A stretch of 64,000 nt of DNA, from assembly GCA_022571845.1 (NCBI GenBank), contig JACZXB010000011.1, forward strand, positions 1-64,000, written 5' to 3'. Every line of letters starts with the position of its first letter. Within the stretch, counting starts at the first letter, position 1. The position numbers and the translations under genes are program-made. Below the pieces are notes generated by a model. It saw nothing but the letters and a program-made list of their open reading frames with translations, ran no database searches and was not told the origin of the DNA. Shown here one piece after another: positions 50,641 to 58,857 of the stretch. The DNA is from Candidatus Zixiibacteriota bacterium. GTDB lineage: Bacteria > Zixibacteria > MSB-5A5 > GN15 > FEB-12.

Positions 50641-50812
50641 TAAATTGAGATATTTTTGAGCCGCCTGAAACGGGGTGCAATTCTGCTATTTCATATCCTC
50701 TAAAATTTTTGTATCTTGCTCCAGACAAGCAGTAATAAGCTGGTTTTCCGGAAAACGAAAATGCTTGAGTAAGCTCAATGTTTTTGTCGGTGTTGAAAGG
50801 AGCCATTTAAAA

Positions 50813-51169
50813 ATGCTAAAAACTATAACTGCCCGGCATTTTGATTTATCAGATGATATGAGAGCGAAAGCCGAGGATGAAATGGAAGGCCTCAAAAGAT
50901 ACTTTGATAATATTATCTCTGCTGAGCTGATTCTTGCCACAGAAAAACATATCAAGAAAGCTGAACTGAAAGTAAGGGTCTATAATCAAACCCTGGCTGC
51001 CAAAGCTGACACGGATGACTTTTACAGTTCAATTGCCAGCGTAGTAGAGAAGATAAAATCCCAGCTTAAAAAGTACAAAGGCAAGCTGAAGGATAAAAAA
51101 CCGGAGCAAATAGCAGATTTTATTGACGAGCTTACCAAACCTTCGACAGATACCGAAGGACTGGAATAG
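50813..51169 (+). CDS. hpf: Ribosome hibernation promoting factor, short form
   Basis: HPF/RaiA binds the decoding region of idle 30S subunits. ATG 50813 has AAAGGAG ten bases upstream, so the longer frame from 50675 is rejected. The 118-residue product has the beta-alpha-beta-beta-beta-alpha fold, KTITARHFDLSDDMRAKAEDEMEGLKRYFDNI and AKADTDDFYSSIASVVEKIKSQLKKYKGKLKD. It is the short type, without the C-terminal dimerisation domain. It follows rpoN as in proteobacteria and ends at a strong terminator. Confidence 0.93.
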   Translation: MLKTITARHFDLSDDMRAKAEDEMEGLKRYFDNIISAELILATEKHIKKAELKVRVYNQTLAAKADTDDFYSSIASVVEKIKSQLKKYKGKLKDKKPEQIADFIDELTKPSTDTEGLE

Positions 51170-51197
51170 CTCTCTTTTAGATCATATAGTGATTGTT

Positions 51198-51227
51198 AAA
51201 GCCCGCTTGCTAAAGCGGGCTTTTTTT
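51198..51227 (+). terminator. Intrinsic terminator after hpf
   Basis: AAAGCCCGCTT (51198-51208) and AAGCGGGCTTT (51213-51223) form an 11-bp stem with a four-base loop and run into a seven-T stretch (51221-51227). It closes the lptB-rpoN-hpf unit. Confidence 0.93.
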
Positions 51228-51344
51228 GCAACTTTTTGCAGAGAATACAGCTGAGTTTTAGATGCTTCAGTGACCCGACCCAGCACACCTAATTACTTGT
51301 ACTGCAATGATTTAGGTTACATTACGACCATTCAGTCCGGCTTT

Positions 51345-51360
51345 TGGCATAAAAGTTACC
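51345..51360 (+). promoter_or_regulatory. Weak sigma-54-like element
   Basis: TGGCATA-AAAG-TTACC resembles the -24/-12 consensus but has A in place of the G of the -12 GC pair. It lies 24 bases before the membrane-protein ATG at 51384. The change at an invariant base makes it doubtful. Confidence 0.2.
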
Positions 51361-51383
51361 TTAGTAATAGCTGAGGTGAATAT

Positions 51384-51890
51384 ATGTATGAACAAATTGG
51401 CTATTGGCTTGGAGATATCATGGTTATGATTCTAATAATGTTAGCAGTTCTGGGCATGTTTATGACGGTTGGCGCTTTGAGAACTTTTCGCACGAACTTG
51501 ACCGCCGCTTTTATATACGCCACCCTTTCGTTGTTTTGCTGGACTCTGCACTTTGTCTGGCTGGTAAATACTCCTGATGGGAGTATTCTCTATTATTGCG
51601 TAGATTTGAGTGCCGCCAAATGGCTGGTGTTTATCTTTGCTCCGGCACTGGTGACTCTGTTCTTGACTTCGGGAGCTTATTGGTATGCCAAAGAAGGCCT
51701 GGTCGAAGCCCTGCCAAGATTATTTTTCGGACTAACGCTTCTATTACTTTTGTATATGCTGGGTGTTGACTGGCCTCTGGAGTTCAGAGGGCTGCTTAGC
51801 TTTTTCTGGGCTACTTTTTTGCTGGCCACAGAGTTTCCTTACTTAGATGAGAAACCGACTTTCGTGTATCAAGTCAGGCGACTGCTCTAA
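51384..51890 (+). CDS. Multi-helix membrane protein of unknown function
   Basis: The 168-residue protein has about five membrane helices (MVMILIMLAVLGMFMTVGAL, LTAAFIYATLSLFCWTLHFVWLV, WLVFIFAPALVTLFLTSGAYWYA, LFFGLTLLLLLYMLGV, LSFFWATFLLATEF). I recognise no family. A ribosome site GAGGTG lies nine bases before the ATG. It converges on the DMT exporter with a four-base overlap. Confidence 0.75.
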   Translation: MYEQIGYWLGDIMVMILIMLAVLGMFMTVGALRTFRTNLTAAFIYATLSLFCWTLHFVWLVNTPDGSILYYCVDLSAAKWLVFIFAPALVTLFLTSGAYWYAKEGLVEALPRLFFGLTLLLLLYMLGVDWPLEFRGLLSFFWATFLLATEFPYLDEKPTFVYQVRRLL

Positions 51891-52816
51891 GTAATAAAGA
51901 GCAGCGCAACTCCCAAAACAGCAATCAGGGCCCCAGCCAGAGCCCGCACAGAAGTTTTCTCCTGATATAGAATAAACATTATTGGAATTACCATTATCGG
52001 AACCGTGGCATTAAGGGTTGCGGCTACGCCAGTGGAAATATAATTTAGCGCCAGCAAAGACAACCAGACTCCCAAGAATGGCCCGCAAATCGAACCGCTA
52101 AGAGTCAGGTTGAAAGTTACTTTGTCTTTAAATATGAGGGTGACTTCTTTTAGCTTCCCTCTGAAAGCAGAAACAAGCCAGATAATGGCGCAGGCAATGA
52201 GCATACGCACGAATGAAGCCAGCATCGGGTCTATCTCAGATCCGGCGTTTGACATCCCCTGCTTGGCCAGGACCAAACCTATCGCCTGACCGAGCGAAGC
52301 TCCCAGGGCTAAAATTACTCCCTTTTGATATGAGCCGCTGTCGGCATGTTTTTTTGAAAATTCCAGTCGTTCCTGAATGTCAGGCCGACTTTCCGCTACA
52401 ATCCAGCTTACCCCGGCAACTGTGACAGTTATCCCCAATACGTCCAGCATACCCAGCTTTTCTCCGAGAAAAACCCAGGCGATGATTGTTGTCATAATAG
52501 GCGTAGTTGAGAATATCAAAGTAGTAAGTCTCGGACCTATGATAACCAAGGCTTTAAAAATGCAGAGATCGCCCAGCACCAGTCCGATGAATCCCGACAG
52601 ACCCAGCCAAAAAAGTTGTGATGAATTCAGGTCCTGATGAAACAAGGAGCCTTTTAGGATTAACAAAACTATAGCATAGATTACTACCGCCATTAGCAGG
52701 CGGACTTTGTTGACATTGAAGGCGCCGGCTCTTTTACTCGCTTTAGAAAAGAAAATTGCAGTAAAAGCCCAAAAAAATGCAGTTCCGAGTGCAGCTAATT
52801 CGCCGAGGTAGGGCAT
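51887..52816 (-). CDS. EamA/DMT-family exporter
   Basis: The 309-residue protein has ten helices in two EamA repeats (LGTAFFWAFTAIFFSKASKRAG, and ALGASLGQAIGLVLAKQGMSNAG) with the typical internal LGEKLGMLDVLGITVTVAGV ending each half. DMT members export amino acids, nucleosides or metabolites; the substrate is not readable. It stands alone on the minus strand. Confidence 0.9.
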   Translation of the reverse strand: MPYLGELAALGTAFFWAFTAIFFSKASKRAGAFNVNKVRLLMAVVIYAIVLLILKGSLFHQDLNSSQLFWLGLSGFIGLVLGDLCIFKALVIIGPRLTTLIFSTTPIMTTIIAWVFLGEKLGMLDVLGITVTVAGVSWIVAESRPDIQERLEFSKKHADSGSYQKGVILALGASLGQAIGLVLAKQGMSNAGSEIDPMLASFVRMLIACAIIWLVSAFRGKLKEVTLIFKDKVTFNLTLSGSICGPFLGVWLSLLALNYISTGVAATLNATVPIMVIPIMFILYQEKTSVRALAGALIAVLGVALLFIT

Positions 52817-52994
52817 CGCTAGAATATAGTTGCGGATTGCTAATAAACAAACCGGCTATATTAAAAAGTGAAACTGCTTTCACAATTCTTTTTCTGAATT
52901 GCATACTATTTTAGTGCCCTCTAAGCATTGCTGGATTTGTGGCTCCAACCTTCACTCAGTCAAAGACTTGCGAGGTCGCCTGTTTTTTTTCAAT

Positions 52995-53010
52995 TGGCAC
53001 ATTCTTTGTG
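52995..53010 (+). promoter_or_regulatory. Sigma-54-like promoter
   Basis: TGGCACA-TTCT-TTGTG matches the -24/-12 consensus in all positions but the C of the -12 GC (T here) and the base after it. A poly-T tract precedes it. The start would be near 53021, 16 bases before ATG 53037, leaving room for the AAAGGT ribosome site. Confidence 0.35.
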
Positions 53011-53036
53011 TTAAGAGAGGTTAGAAAGGTCACCTT

Positions 53037-53453
53037 ATGAGTAAACAACTGAGTCTTCACCGGATAAATCGAGCCTTTGCGTTCTTGACTGTTTTCGTTT
53101 TTGCGATGTCTTTGTTTTCTGCCGAAGAATCTAAAGCAGATACAGCCAGCTACGACCCCTGGTTATACGTTGATGCAACTTACAAATTTTCTGTGCCGGA
53201 CAAATTTCAGCATTTCTGGGGATCTGCTGTTCTGACCAAAATTCTTGGCCCCATGCCAGCTTTAGCGATTGGAATCACTAAGGAAATTTATGACGACAAA
53301 AAAGCAAAGGTTGGCTTTTCTTCTCGTGATATTGTCGCCGATATATTGGGAGTAGTTTCAGCCAAATTGACAGAGACAGACAAAGTCAGTCTCTGGCTTG
53401 ACTGGCGCCCGCGAGATGATGTAATTATTGTGCAGATCGGGATCGGTTTATAG
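53037..53453 (+). CDS. Small exported protein, DUF2279/YfiM-like
   Basis: The 138-residue protein has a signal peptide (AFAFLTVFVFAMSLFSAEESKA), then the family layout DKFQHFWGSAVLTKIL, IGITKEIYDDKK, FSSRDIVADILGV with conserved Asp, His, Lys-Glu and Asp residues arranged on helices. YfiM of E. coli is a short lipoprotein of this type; function is unknown. AAAGGT lies before the ATG. A sigma-54-like element sits upstream. It converges with gyrA, leaving three bases. Confidence 0.75.
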   Translation: MSKQLSLHRINRAFAFLTVFVFAMSLFSAEESKADTASYDPWLYVDATYKFSVPDKFQHFWGSAVLTKILGPMPALAIGITKEIYDDKKAKVGFSSRDIVADILGVVSAKLTETDKVSLWLDWRPRDDVIIVQIGIGL

Positions 53454-53456
53454 CTT

Positions 53457-55880
53457 TTATTCTGTTACTACCCGGGCAACATCTACTACAACATCACCTG
53501 ATCTTAATGAAATCAGACGAACGCCCTGAGTGTTTCTCCCGATAACGTTAATATCTTTAACCGATTGACGGTTAGCAATGCCCCTTTTGGTAATCAGAAT
53601 TAGCTCGTCTTTATCTAATACTTCTTTAATAGCCACAACTTCGCCATTTCTGTCAGATGTCTTGACGTTGATGACACCTTTACCGCCGCGGTTGGTAATG
53701 CGGTAGTCATTGATATTGGTCCTTTTGCCGTAGCCGTTTTCAGTTACTACTAAAATTGTGCTGTCGCGTTTAACCACTACCATGCCTATGACATAATCAT
53801 CTTTGGCCAATCTGATACCTTTGACACCGTAAGAGGCGCGACCCATCGAGCGAAACTTGGTCTCATGGAATCTTATAGCCATGCCCTGTCTGGTCGCTAT
53901 CAAAATTTCATAATCGCCATCGGTGATGGCAGCTTCGATTAGCTCATCCCCTTTGGGCAGATTGATAGCGTTGACGCCTTTCTGGCGGGGGTTGGAGAAA
54001 GCATCGAGCGGAACTTTCTTGATAGTGCCTTTTTTAGTAGCCATGACTACAAACTTATCTTCTGAGAAATCCCGGACCTTACAGAAAGCTGTAATACTCT
54101 CGCCCGGTTCCATCTTGCACATATTAACAATCGGTTTGCCCTTGGCCATTTTTCCACCGGTGGGAATGTTGTGCACTTTGACCCAGTAGCAGCGCCCATA
54201 GCTTGAGAAAAAGAGAATGTAGTCGTGGGTCGAGGCAATAAAGAGATGCTCGGCGAAATCATCCACTTTGGTCTCTATGCCAATTACTCCCTTGCCGCCT
54301 CTTTGCTGGCGCCTGTAGGCTGAAACCGAGAGGCGCTTGACATAACCGGCGTGGGAGATGGTAATGACCATGTCTTCTTCGGCTATTAAGTCTTCGACCG
54401 TCAGCTCTTCGGCTGCGGCTTGAATTTCTGTGCGCCGCTCATCGCCAAATCTTTTCTTAATATCTTTGGTCTCATCTTTGATGATATTCATGCGCAGTTC
54501 TTTTGAGCCCAAAACAGAAGTCAGCTTCTCGATTGTTTTTATCAGCTGTTCGTATTCATCCTGAATTTTCTGGCGCTCCAGGCCGGTCAGTCTCTGCAGG
54601 CGCATCTCTAATATGGCGCTGGCCTGAATTTCTGAGAGCTTGAATTTTTTCATCAAACCGGTGCGGGCCTCAGGCGTATCTTTTGACTTCTTAATTAAGG
54701 TTATGACAGCGTCTATGTTATCCAGAGCAATTTTGTAACCTTCGAGAATATGAGCGCGCTCTTCGGCCTTGCGCAAATCAAACTTGGTCCGCCTGACGAC
54801 GACTTCGTGGCGATGCTTGATAAAGGCTTCAATAATCTGCTTGAGATTTAAGAGTCTGGGAACACCGTGGTCCAGACTCAGCATTATTATAGAAAATGTC
54901 ACCTGCATGGTAGTGTGTTTGTAGAGTAGATTCAGCACAATCTCTGCCTGGGCATCGCGTTTGAGTTCTATGACTATGCGCATGCCGTCGCGGTCTGATT
55001 CATCGCGCAGGTCTGAGATACCATCTATCCTTTTATCTCTGACAAGATCCGCGATTTTTTCCAGGAGATTGGATTTGTTAACCTGATAAGGTATTTCTGT
55101 GACTACAATCATTTCTTTGCCGCTTTTGAGAGTCTCTACGGCAGCTTTTGCCCGCAGCGGGATATGCCCGCGGCCTGTCAGGTAAGCCTGATGTATGCCC
55201 TCGCGGCCATTTATAATTCCCCCGGTAGGGAAATCCGGTCCCGGCACTATTTTTATGAGGTCGGCGATGGTGCAGTCCGGCTGGGCAATAACTTTTAATA
55301 TAGCTTCGCTGATTTCGTTAAGGTTGTGAGGCGCCATTGAAGTAGCCATACCGACGGCAATACCGGTAGTGCCATTGCAAAGAAGATTAGGAAATTTACC
55401 CGGCATGACTTTCGGCTCTGATAAAGTACCGTCGTAGTTTGGCATAAAGTCGACTGTCTCTTTTTCAATATCAGCCAGCATTTCTACTGCTATTGGTGTC
55501 AGACGAGCCTCGGTATAACGCATAGCGGCGGCGCCATCGCCGTCAATAGAGCCAAAATTTCCCTGACCATCTATCAGCGGGTAGCGCAAGTTAAAATCCT
55601 GCGCCATACGTACCAGAGTAGGATAGACGACCTGCTCACCGTGGGGGTGATAGTTGCCCGAAGTATCACCGCAGATTTTGGCGCATTTGCGGTGAGGTCT
55701 TCCCGGACTCAGATTGAGATCGTTCATGGCAAAGAGAATACGCCGGTTGGAGGGTTTCAGTCCGTCGCGGTTATCCGGCAGAGCGCGGTTGGTAATAACG
55801 GACATGGAGTAGTCCAGATATGAGGATTTCATCTCCTCTTCTAAGAAAATAATTTCAATTTTTTCACGCTCTATAGCCAT
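53457..55880 (-). CDS. gyrA: DNA gyrase subunit A
   Basis: GyrA cuts and rejoins DNA during negative supercoiling. The 807-residue protein has the winged helix and catalytic Tyr122 ([10 protein letters not shown], same number as E. coli), the tower and coiled coil, and a six-bladed C-terminal domain with a GyrA box variant, QQRGGKG, which marks gyrase rather than ParC. The quinolone region reads [11 protein letters not shown]: residues 83 and 87 are Gln and Pro in place of Ser and Asp. [14 protein letters not shown] and LKPSNRRIL mark the GyrA subtype also seen in some chlamydial and planctomycete-like lineages. gyrB is not in the window. Confidence 0.96.
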   Translation of the reverse strand: MAIEREKIEIIFLEEEMKSSYLDYSMSVITNRALPDNRDGLKPSNRRILFAMNDLNLSPGRPHRKCAKICGDTSGNYHPHGEQVVYPTLVRMAQDFNLRYPLIDGQGNFGSIDGDGAAAMRYTEARLTPIAVEMLADIEKETVDFMPNYDGTLSEPKVMPGKFPNLLCNGTTGIAVGMATSMAPHNLNEISEAILKVIAQPDCTIADLIKIVPGPDFPTGGIINGREGIHQAYLTGRGHIPLRAKAAVETLKSGKEMIVVTEIPYQVNKSNLLEKIADLVRDKRIDGISDLRDESDRDGMRIVIELKRDAQAEIVLNLLYKHTTMQVTFSIIMLSLDHGVPRLLNLKQIIEAFIKHRHEVVVRRTKFDLRKAEERAHILEGYKIALDNIDAVITLIKKSKDTPEARTGLMKKFKLSEIQASAILEMRLQRLTGLERQKIQDEYEQLIKTIEKLTSVLGSKELRMNIIKDETKDIKKRFGDERRTEIQAAAEELTVEDLIAEEDMVITISHAGYVKRLSVSAYRRQQRGGKGVIGIETKVDDFAEHLFIASTHDYILFFSSYGRCYWVKVHNIPTGGKMAKGKPIVNMCKMEPGESITAFCKVRDFSEDKFVVMATKKGTIKKVPLDAFSNPRQKGVNAINLPKGDELIEAAITDGDYEILIATRQGMAIRFHETKFRSMGRASYGVKGIRLAKDDYVIGMVVVKRDSTILVVTENGYGKRTNINDYRITNRGGKGVINVKTSDRNGEVVAIKEVLDKDELILITKRGIANRQSVKDINVIGRNTQGVRLISLRSGDVVVDVARVVTE

Positions 55881-56047
55881 TTTGATCCTTAGATTATCGC
55901 CGGAAAACTATCCATATTGAACTTATACTATGCTAAAAAGCAGTATAAATCAATCAAAAACAGTGGAGCAGTTTTACTGTAATCTATTGAATTATAGAAT
56001 GTTACAAACTATCTTGATGCGGATATTTTGAGGGGACTGATTTATTA

Positions 56048-56614
56048 GTGAAAGTCACAAGAATTTTTGCGTACATTAAGAATATGTCAATACCATCGTT
56101 GAAAATAAAACAAGTAACAGCCGCAAGCCTCCTGCTAATCATATTGCTGCTGGCAACCAATAGTTCTTCTGAAGAAGGAGTTCTTGACTTGTCCCAATTA
56201 CACGGCGATTGGACAGGATCAGGCAGTTACCTGGTGCCGTTTACAACCATGACTGCTTCAATAGATGGTCAGGCAAAGTTTATTTATGACAGTTCCAAAG
56301 GCTACCTGCGGACGTTCCTAACGGCCGATGATCTTCTGTTCGGATACTCTGATTCAGGACATTTACAGATAATCCCGAATTCTGATTCCGCTGTCTGGGA
56401 AATATGGAGCAGTTGGGGATATCATCTTCGCTACCGGGGCCGAGTTTCGGGAAATACGATTCATGGCAGCCGCCAAAAGGGTAAGCTCAGATACGATGTT
56501 TATTTCGAAATTGTTAATTCTGACAGTATTAGCTGTCGGTTAGTATTGACCGATGAAAAGGGGGAGTCATCGGAGCAAGCCAGCTGTAGTTTTAAGCGGG
56601 TAGTTGAAAAATAG
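56048..56614 (+). CDS. Exported beta-rich hypothetical protein
   Basis: The 188-residue protein (GTG 56048, GAGGGG 13 bases upstream; ATG 56084 is an alternative) has a signal segment, QVTAASLLLIILLLATNSSS, and a mature beta-rich part (LHGDWTGSGSYLVPF, WSSWGYHLRYRGRVSGNTIHGS, DSISCRLVLTDEKG). The up-and-down pattern suggests a small barrel or lipocalin-like fold as in lipid-binding or DUF1579-type proteins; that is a guess. It converges on the VanY gene. Confidence 0.7.
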   Translation: MKVTRIFAYIKNMSIPSLKIKQVTAASLLLIILLLATNSSSEEGVLDLSQLHGDWTGSGSYLVPFTTMTASIDGQAKFIYDSSKGYLRTFLTADDLLFGYSDSGHLQIIPNSDSAVWEIWSSWGYHLRYRGRVSGNTIHGSRQKGKLRYDVYFEIVNSDSISCRLVLTDEKGESSEQASCSFKRVVEK

Positions 56615-56620
56615 CTGCTG

Positions 56621-57286
56621 CTATTGTTTCAGGCTGTCAGAATAGAAAATCCAGTGCCATGATTCCCAGGGGATATAGCCGCTGGAATCTTCGGGGTAGG
56701 ATTCATAAAAACCAAAATTGGCAGCATTGTTCTTTAGCCAGAGATACTCTTTGGATTTAGCAAACAAGGCTTCGCTTGGAAAAAAGTCTACCGCCAGACC
56801 GCTGTGATGTTGGGAGTAGCCGGGCGGCGCTACGTAATTAATAACTTTCTGGTATTCTTCTCCTGCTTTCAAACGGTTTTTGATTATACTCTCTTGAAAG
56901 CCAACTGACCTGAATCCTGAATCTACAATTAAAAAGACACTGTCCTTTCCGGCCTCTGATGACATCAGCAAAAGTGCCTCTTTTGTTTTTGGCAGAACAT
57001 AAATTCGATAACTTTCATAGGTCAGAGAATCCGGCAGCCGGGACAGTTTTTTGGGGTCGGCCATATCGAGTGAGTCCAATTTCTGGCCGCACCATCTTTC
57101 AGGCAGAATGTATTCAACGCTGTCTATGACAATTTTTTCATGGCAGTCTTCTGCCTTAGCAGAAAAAGAGATTAAGCTGGCTGTAACTAAGAGCAACAGC
57201 AATGATTGAAGAAGATTTTTTATAGCCGGATGCCTTGATTTTTCATTAACAGGACGGTTCCGGACCGCCTCTGAAAATAAAGTCAA
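56621..57286 (-). CDS. VanY-type D-alanyl-D-alanine carboxypeptidase
   Basis: The 221-residue protein has a signal segment (LLQSLLLLLVTASLISFSAKA), then the M15B core: SGFRSVGFQ, SQHHSGLAVDF (zinc His and Asp) and WHW at the end (third zinc ligand region). It trims D-Ala from peptidoglycan stem peptides. The start ATG 57286 lies 41 bases inside the end of the M14 gene; no ATG, GTG or TTG lies between it and the signal sequence, so overlap is likely real. Confidence 0.88.
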   Translation of the reverse strand: MTLFSEAVRNRPVNEKSRHPAIKNLLQSLLLLLVTASLISFSAKAEDCHEKIVIDSVEYILPERWCGQKLDSLDMADPKKLSRLPDSLTYESYRIYVLPKTKEALLLMSSEAGKDSVFLIVDSGFRSVGFQESIIKNRLKAGEEYQKVINYVAPPGYSQHHSGLAVDFFPSEALFAKSKEYLWLKNNAANFGFYESYPEDSSGYIPWESWHWIFYSDSLKQ

Positions 57287-58844
57287 CCATATAGGTTAAG
57301 TCAAGAATGTTAGCTATGCCTCCGGAGCCGTCAACATCTGCTGCAAGTTCATTTTCCGGCGCAGGACCGCCTCGGAAAATGAAATCTACCAGATAGGTCA
57401 ATTCCAAAATTCCCTCAAAGACACCGTTGTTGTCAATGTCGCCACAGATCCAGGAGTAACTGGGCACCAGTTGAACATTTGCGACCGAGGCACTATCAGC
57501 TAAAACAGTAATACCTGTCAGTACCATAGTATCATAACCCTCAGCGCTGAATTGCAGTGAATATGTGCCCGGTTCCAGCATTCTGTAATAGTCGCCGATA
57601 TCCGGGTCGGTGTAGACCTCCGACCAGACCGAATCGATCCCGATAACTGTAATTGTTGCTCTAATCGGGCCTCCCGTGGAATAATCTGTAACAATTCCAG
57701 TAATGCCAAAGTTGGCCTGCCTGAACCAGTCAAAAAGTGAGACTCTGTTGTACCCCCAATAAGCCGGCAGCAAGGCTTCATTCAGAAGTTTAACATTGGA
57801 AAGTTCAATAGTAACTTCGCGGCAGCCGTGGTAATGATTCATATAGTCCTGTCTACCTCCAAAGATGGGGTACCAGTCCCAGCCGTTAGTAATGCCGTTG
57901 TCGAGCTGTGTCATGTAGCCAGGCGGACTGTAGGCTTGAGCTGAGTCGGCGTATTGGCGACAGACTATTGTATACCACGAATCATCGGGGTGGCGCGCGA
58001 ACCAGGTATCCCAGGGGAAATTGACGACTTCAGCGCCGCCGTGGAAATTGGCAGAGATTACCCAGTTCTGCTGTTCAGCAATATTCATCATGGCAACAGT
58101 CTCTGACTGCCAGCTATTGCCGTCAGGGTGGGGACCTTCGTCGGGATCGGGGAAATTACGATTAAGGTCTACAAAATTTGCGTTGTATCTCATTGCACCA
58201 GCTACAGAAGCATCGCCAAAACGATAAGCTCCATCGGGATTGGCCAGAGGGTTTATCCAGATTTCCATATTGTTGACCATCGCTGTCATTTCGGAATCTT
58301 TGCCATAGGTAGTAAGAATGGAATCTATCATCCTGAGCATCAGTACGTAGCCACAAAGTTCATTGCCATGCATGGAGCTTGAGTACATAACTTCGGGTTC
58401 GGCTTCTTCGGTGTGCACATTATCCGAAATTTTTACGAACAGAATTTCCCGGCCGAGCTCAGAATATCCAGCTACGATTGTTGTGCAGATACTCGGGTAG
58501 AGCGCACCGAAGCTGTACATCATCTGAACGTAATTACCATAGCTGGGGTAGACATCCCAGTTGTTCATTTCGGCTCGGGTCTCGGCCATCTTGGGATCGG
58601 CAAACTTGGAAGGATGCTCCAGCAGCTGAATTTGGTAGCCGGCCGCCTTAGCCCTGTTGTATTCTGCCAATGTTCCAAAGGCATAGACAGTATCGTTTTT
58701 ATAGTTGTCGATTGAAACCAGGCGCGTTATTTCAAGAAGTTCGGCTCTGTTTTCTACCGGAAAACGAAAATATAACTCTTCCGCTGCAACCTGGTTCGAT
58801 ATCACCAGGGGAAAGATGACAATAAGAAATCTTAGTATTCTCAA
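57246..58844 (-). CDS. Secreted M14 zinc carboxypeptidase with type I dockerin
   Basis: The 532-residue protein has a signal peptide (ILRFLIVIFPLVISNQVAA), a short prodomain, the M14 catalytic domain with zinc ligands His159, Glu162 (SMHGNELCG), His268 (ANFHGG) and general base Glu347 (TIELS), a CNA-B-like beta domain (GITGIVTDYSTGGPIRA) and a C-terminal dockerin of two calcium-loop repeats (DIDNNGVFEGILELTYLVDF, DVDGSGGIANILDLTYMVDF), each ending FIFRGGP. It cleaves C-terminal residues from extracellular peptides. The dockerin gives it a docking or secretion handle; no cohesin is in the window. Confidence 0.93.
   Translation of the reverse strand: MRILRFLIVIFPLVISNQVAAEELYFRFPVENRAELLEITRLVSIDNYKNDTVYAFGTLAEYNRAKAAGYQIQLLEHPSKFADPKMAETRAEMNNWDVYPSYGNYVQMMYSFGALYPSICTTIVAGYSELGREILFVKISDNVHTEEAEPEVMYSSSMHGNELCGYVLMLRMIDSILTTYGKDSEMTAMVNNMEIWINPLANPDGAYRFGDASVAGAMRYNANFVDLNRNFPDPDEGPHPDGNSWQSETVAMMNIAEQQNWVISANFHGGAEVVNFPWDTWFARHPDDSWYTIVCRQYADSAQAYSPPGYMTQLDNGITNGWDWYPIFGGRQDYMNHYHGCREVTIELSNVKLLNEALLPAYWGYNRVSLFDWFRQANFGITGIVTDYSTGGPIRATITVIGIDSVWSEVYTDPDIGDYYRMLEPGTYSLQFSAEGYDTMVLTGITVLADSASVANVQLVPSYSWICGDIDNNGVFEGILELTYLVDFIFRGGPAPENELAADVDGSGGIANILDLTYMVDFIFRGGPEPSC
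57250..57435. repeat. Dockerin-coding repeat, copy 1
   Basis: This stretch encodes the M14 dockerin and is closely similar at the base level to the copy at 58862-59062 in the next gene; long identical blocks are visible (for example TCAATTCCAAAATTCCCT in both). The likeness suggests recent duplication or conversion. Confidence 0.75.
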
Positions 58845-58857
58845 AGCTTACATTCTC

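Noticed and set aside
53457-55880. Topoisomerase IV subunit A instead of gyrase
   Set aside because: The C-terminal domain keeps a GyrA box variant (QQRGGKG) and several RGGKG-type blades, which ParC lacks.
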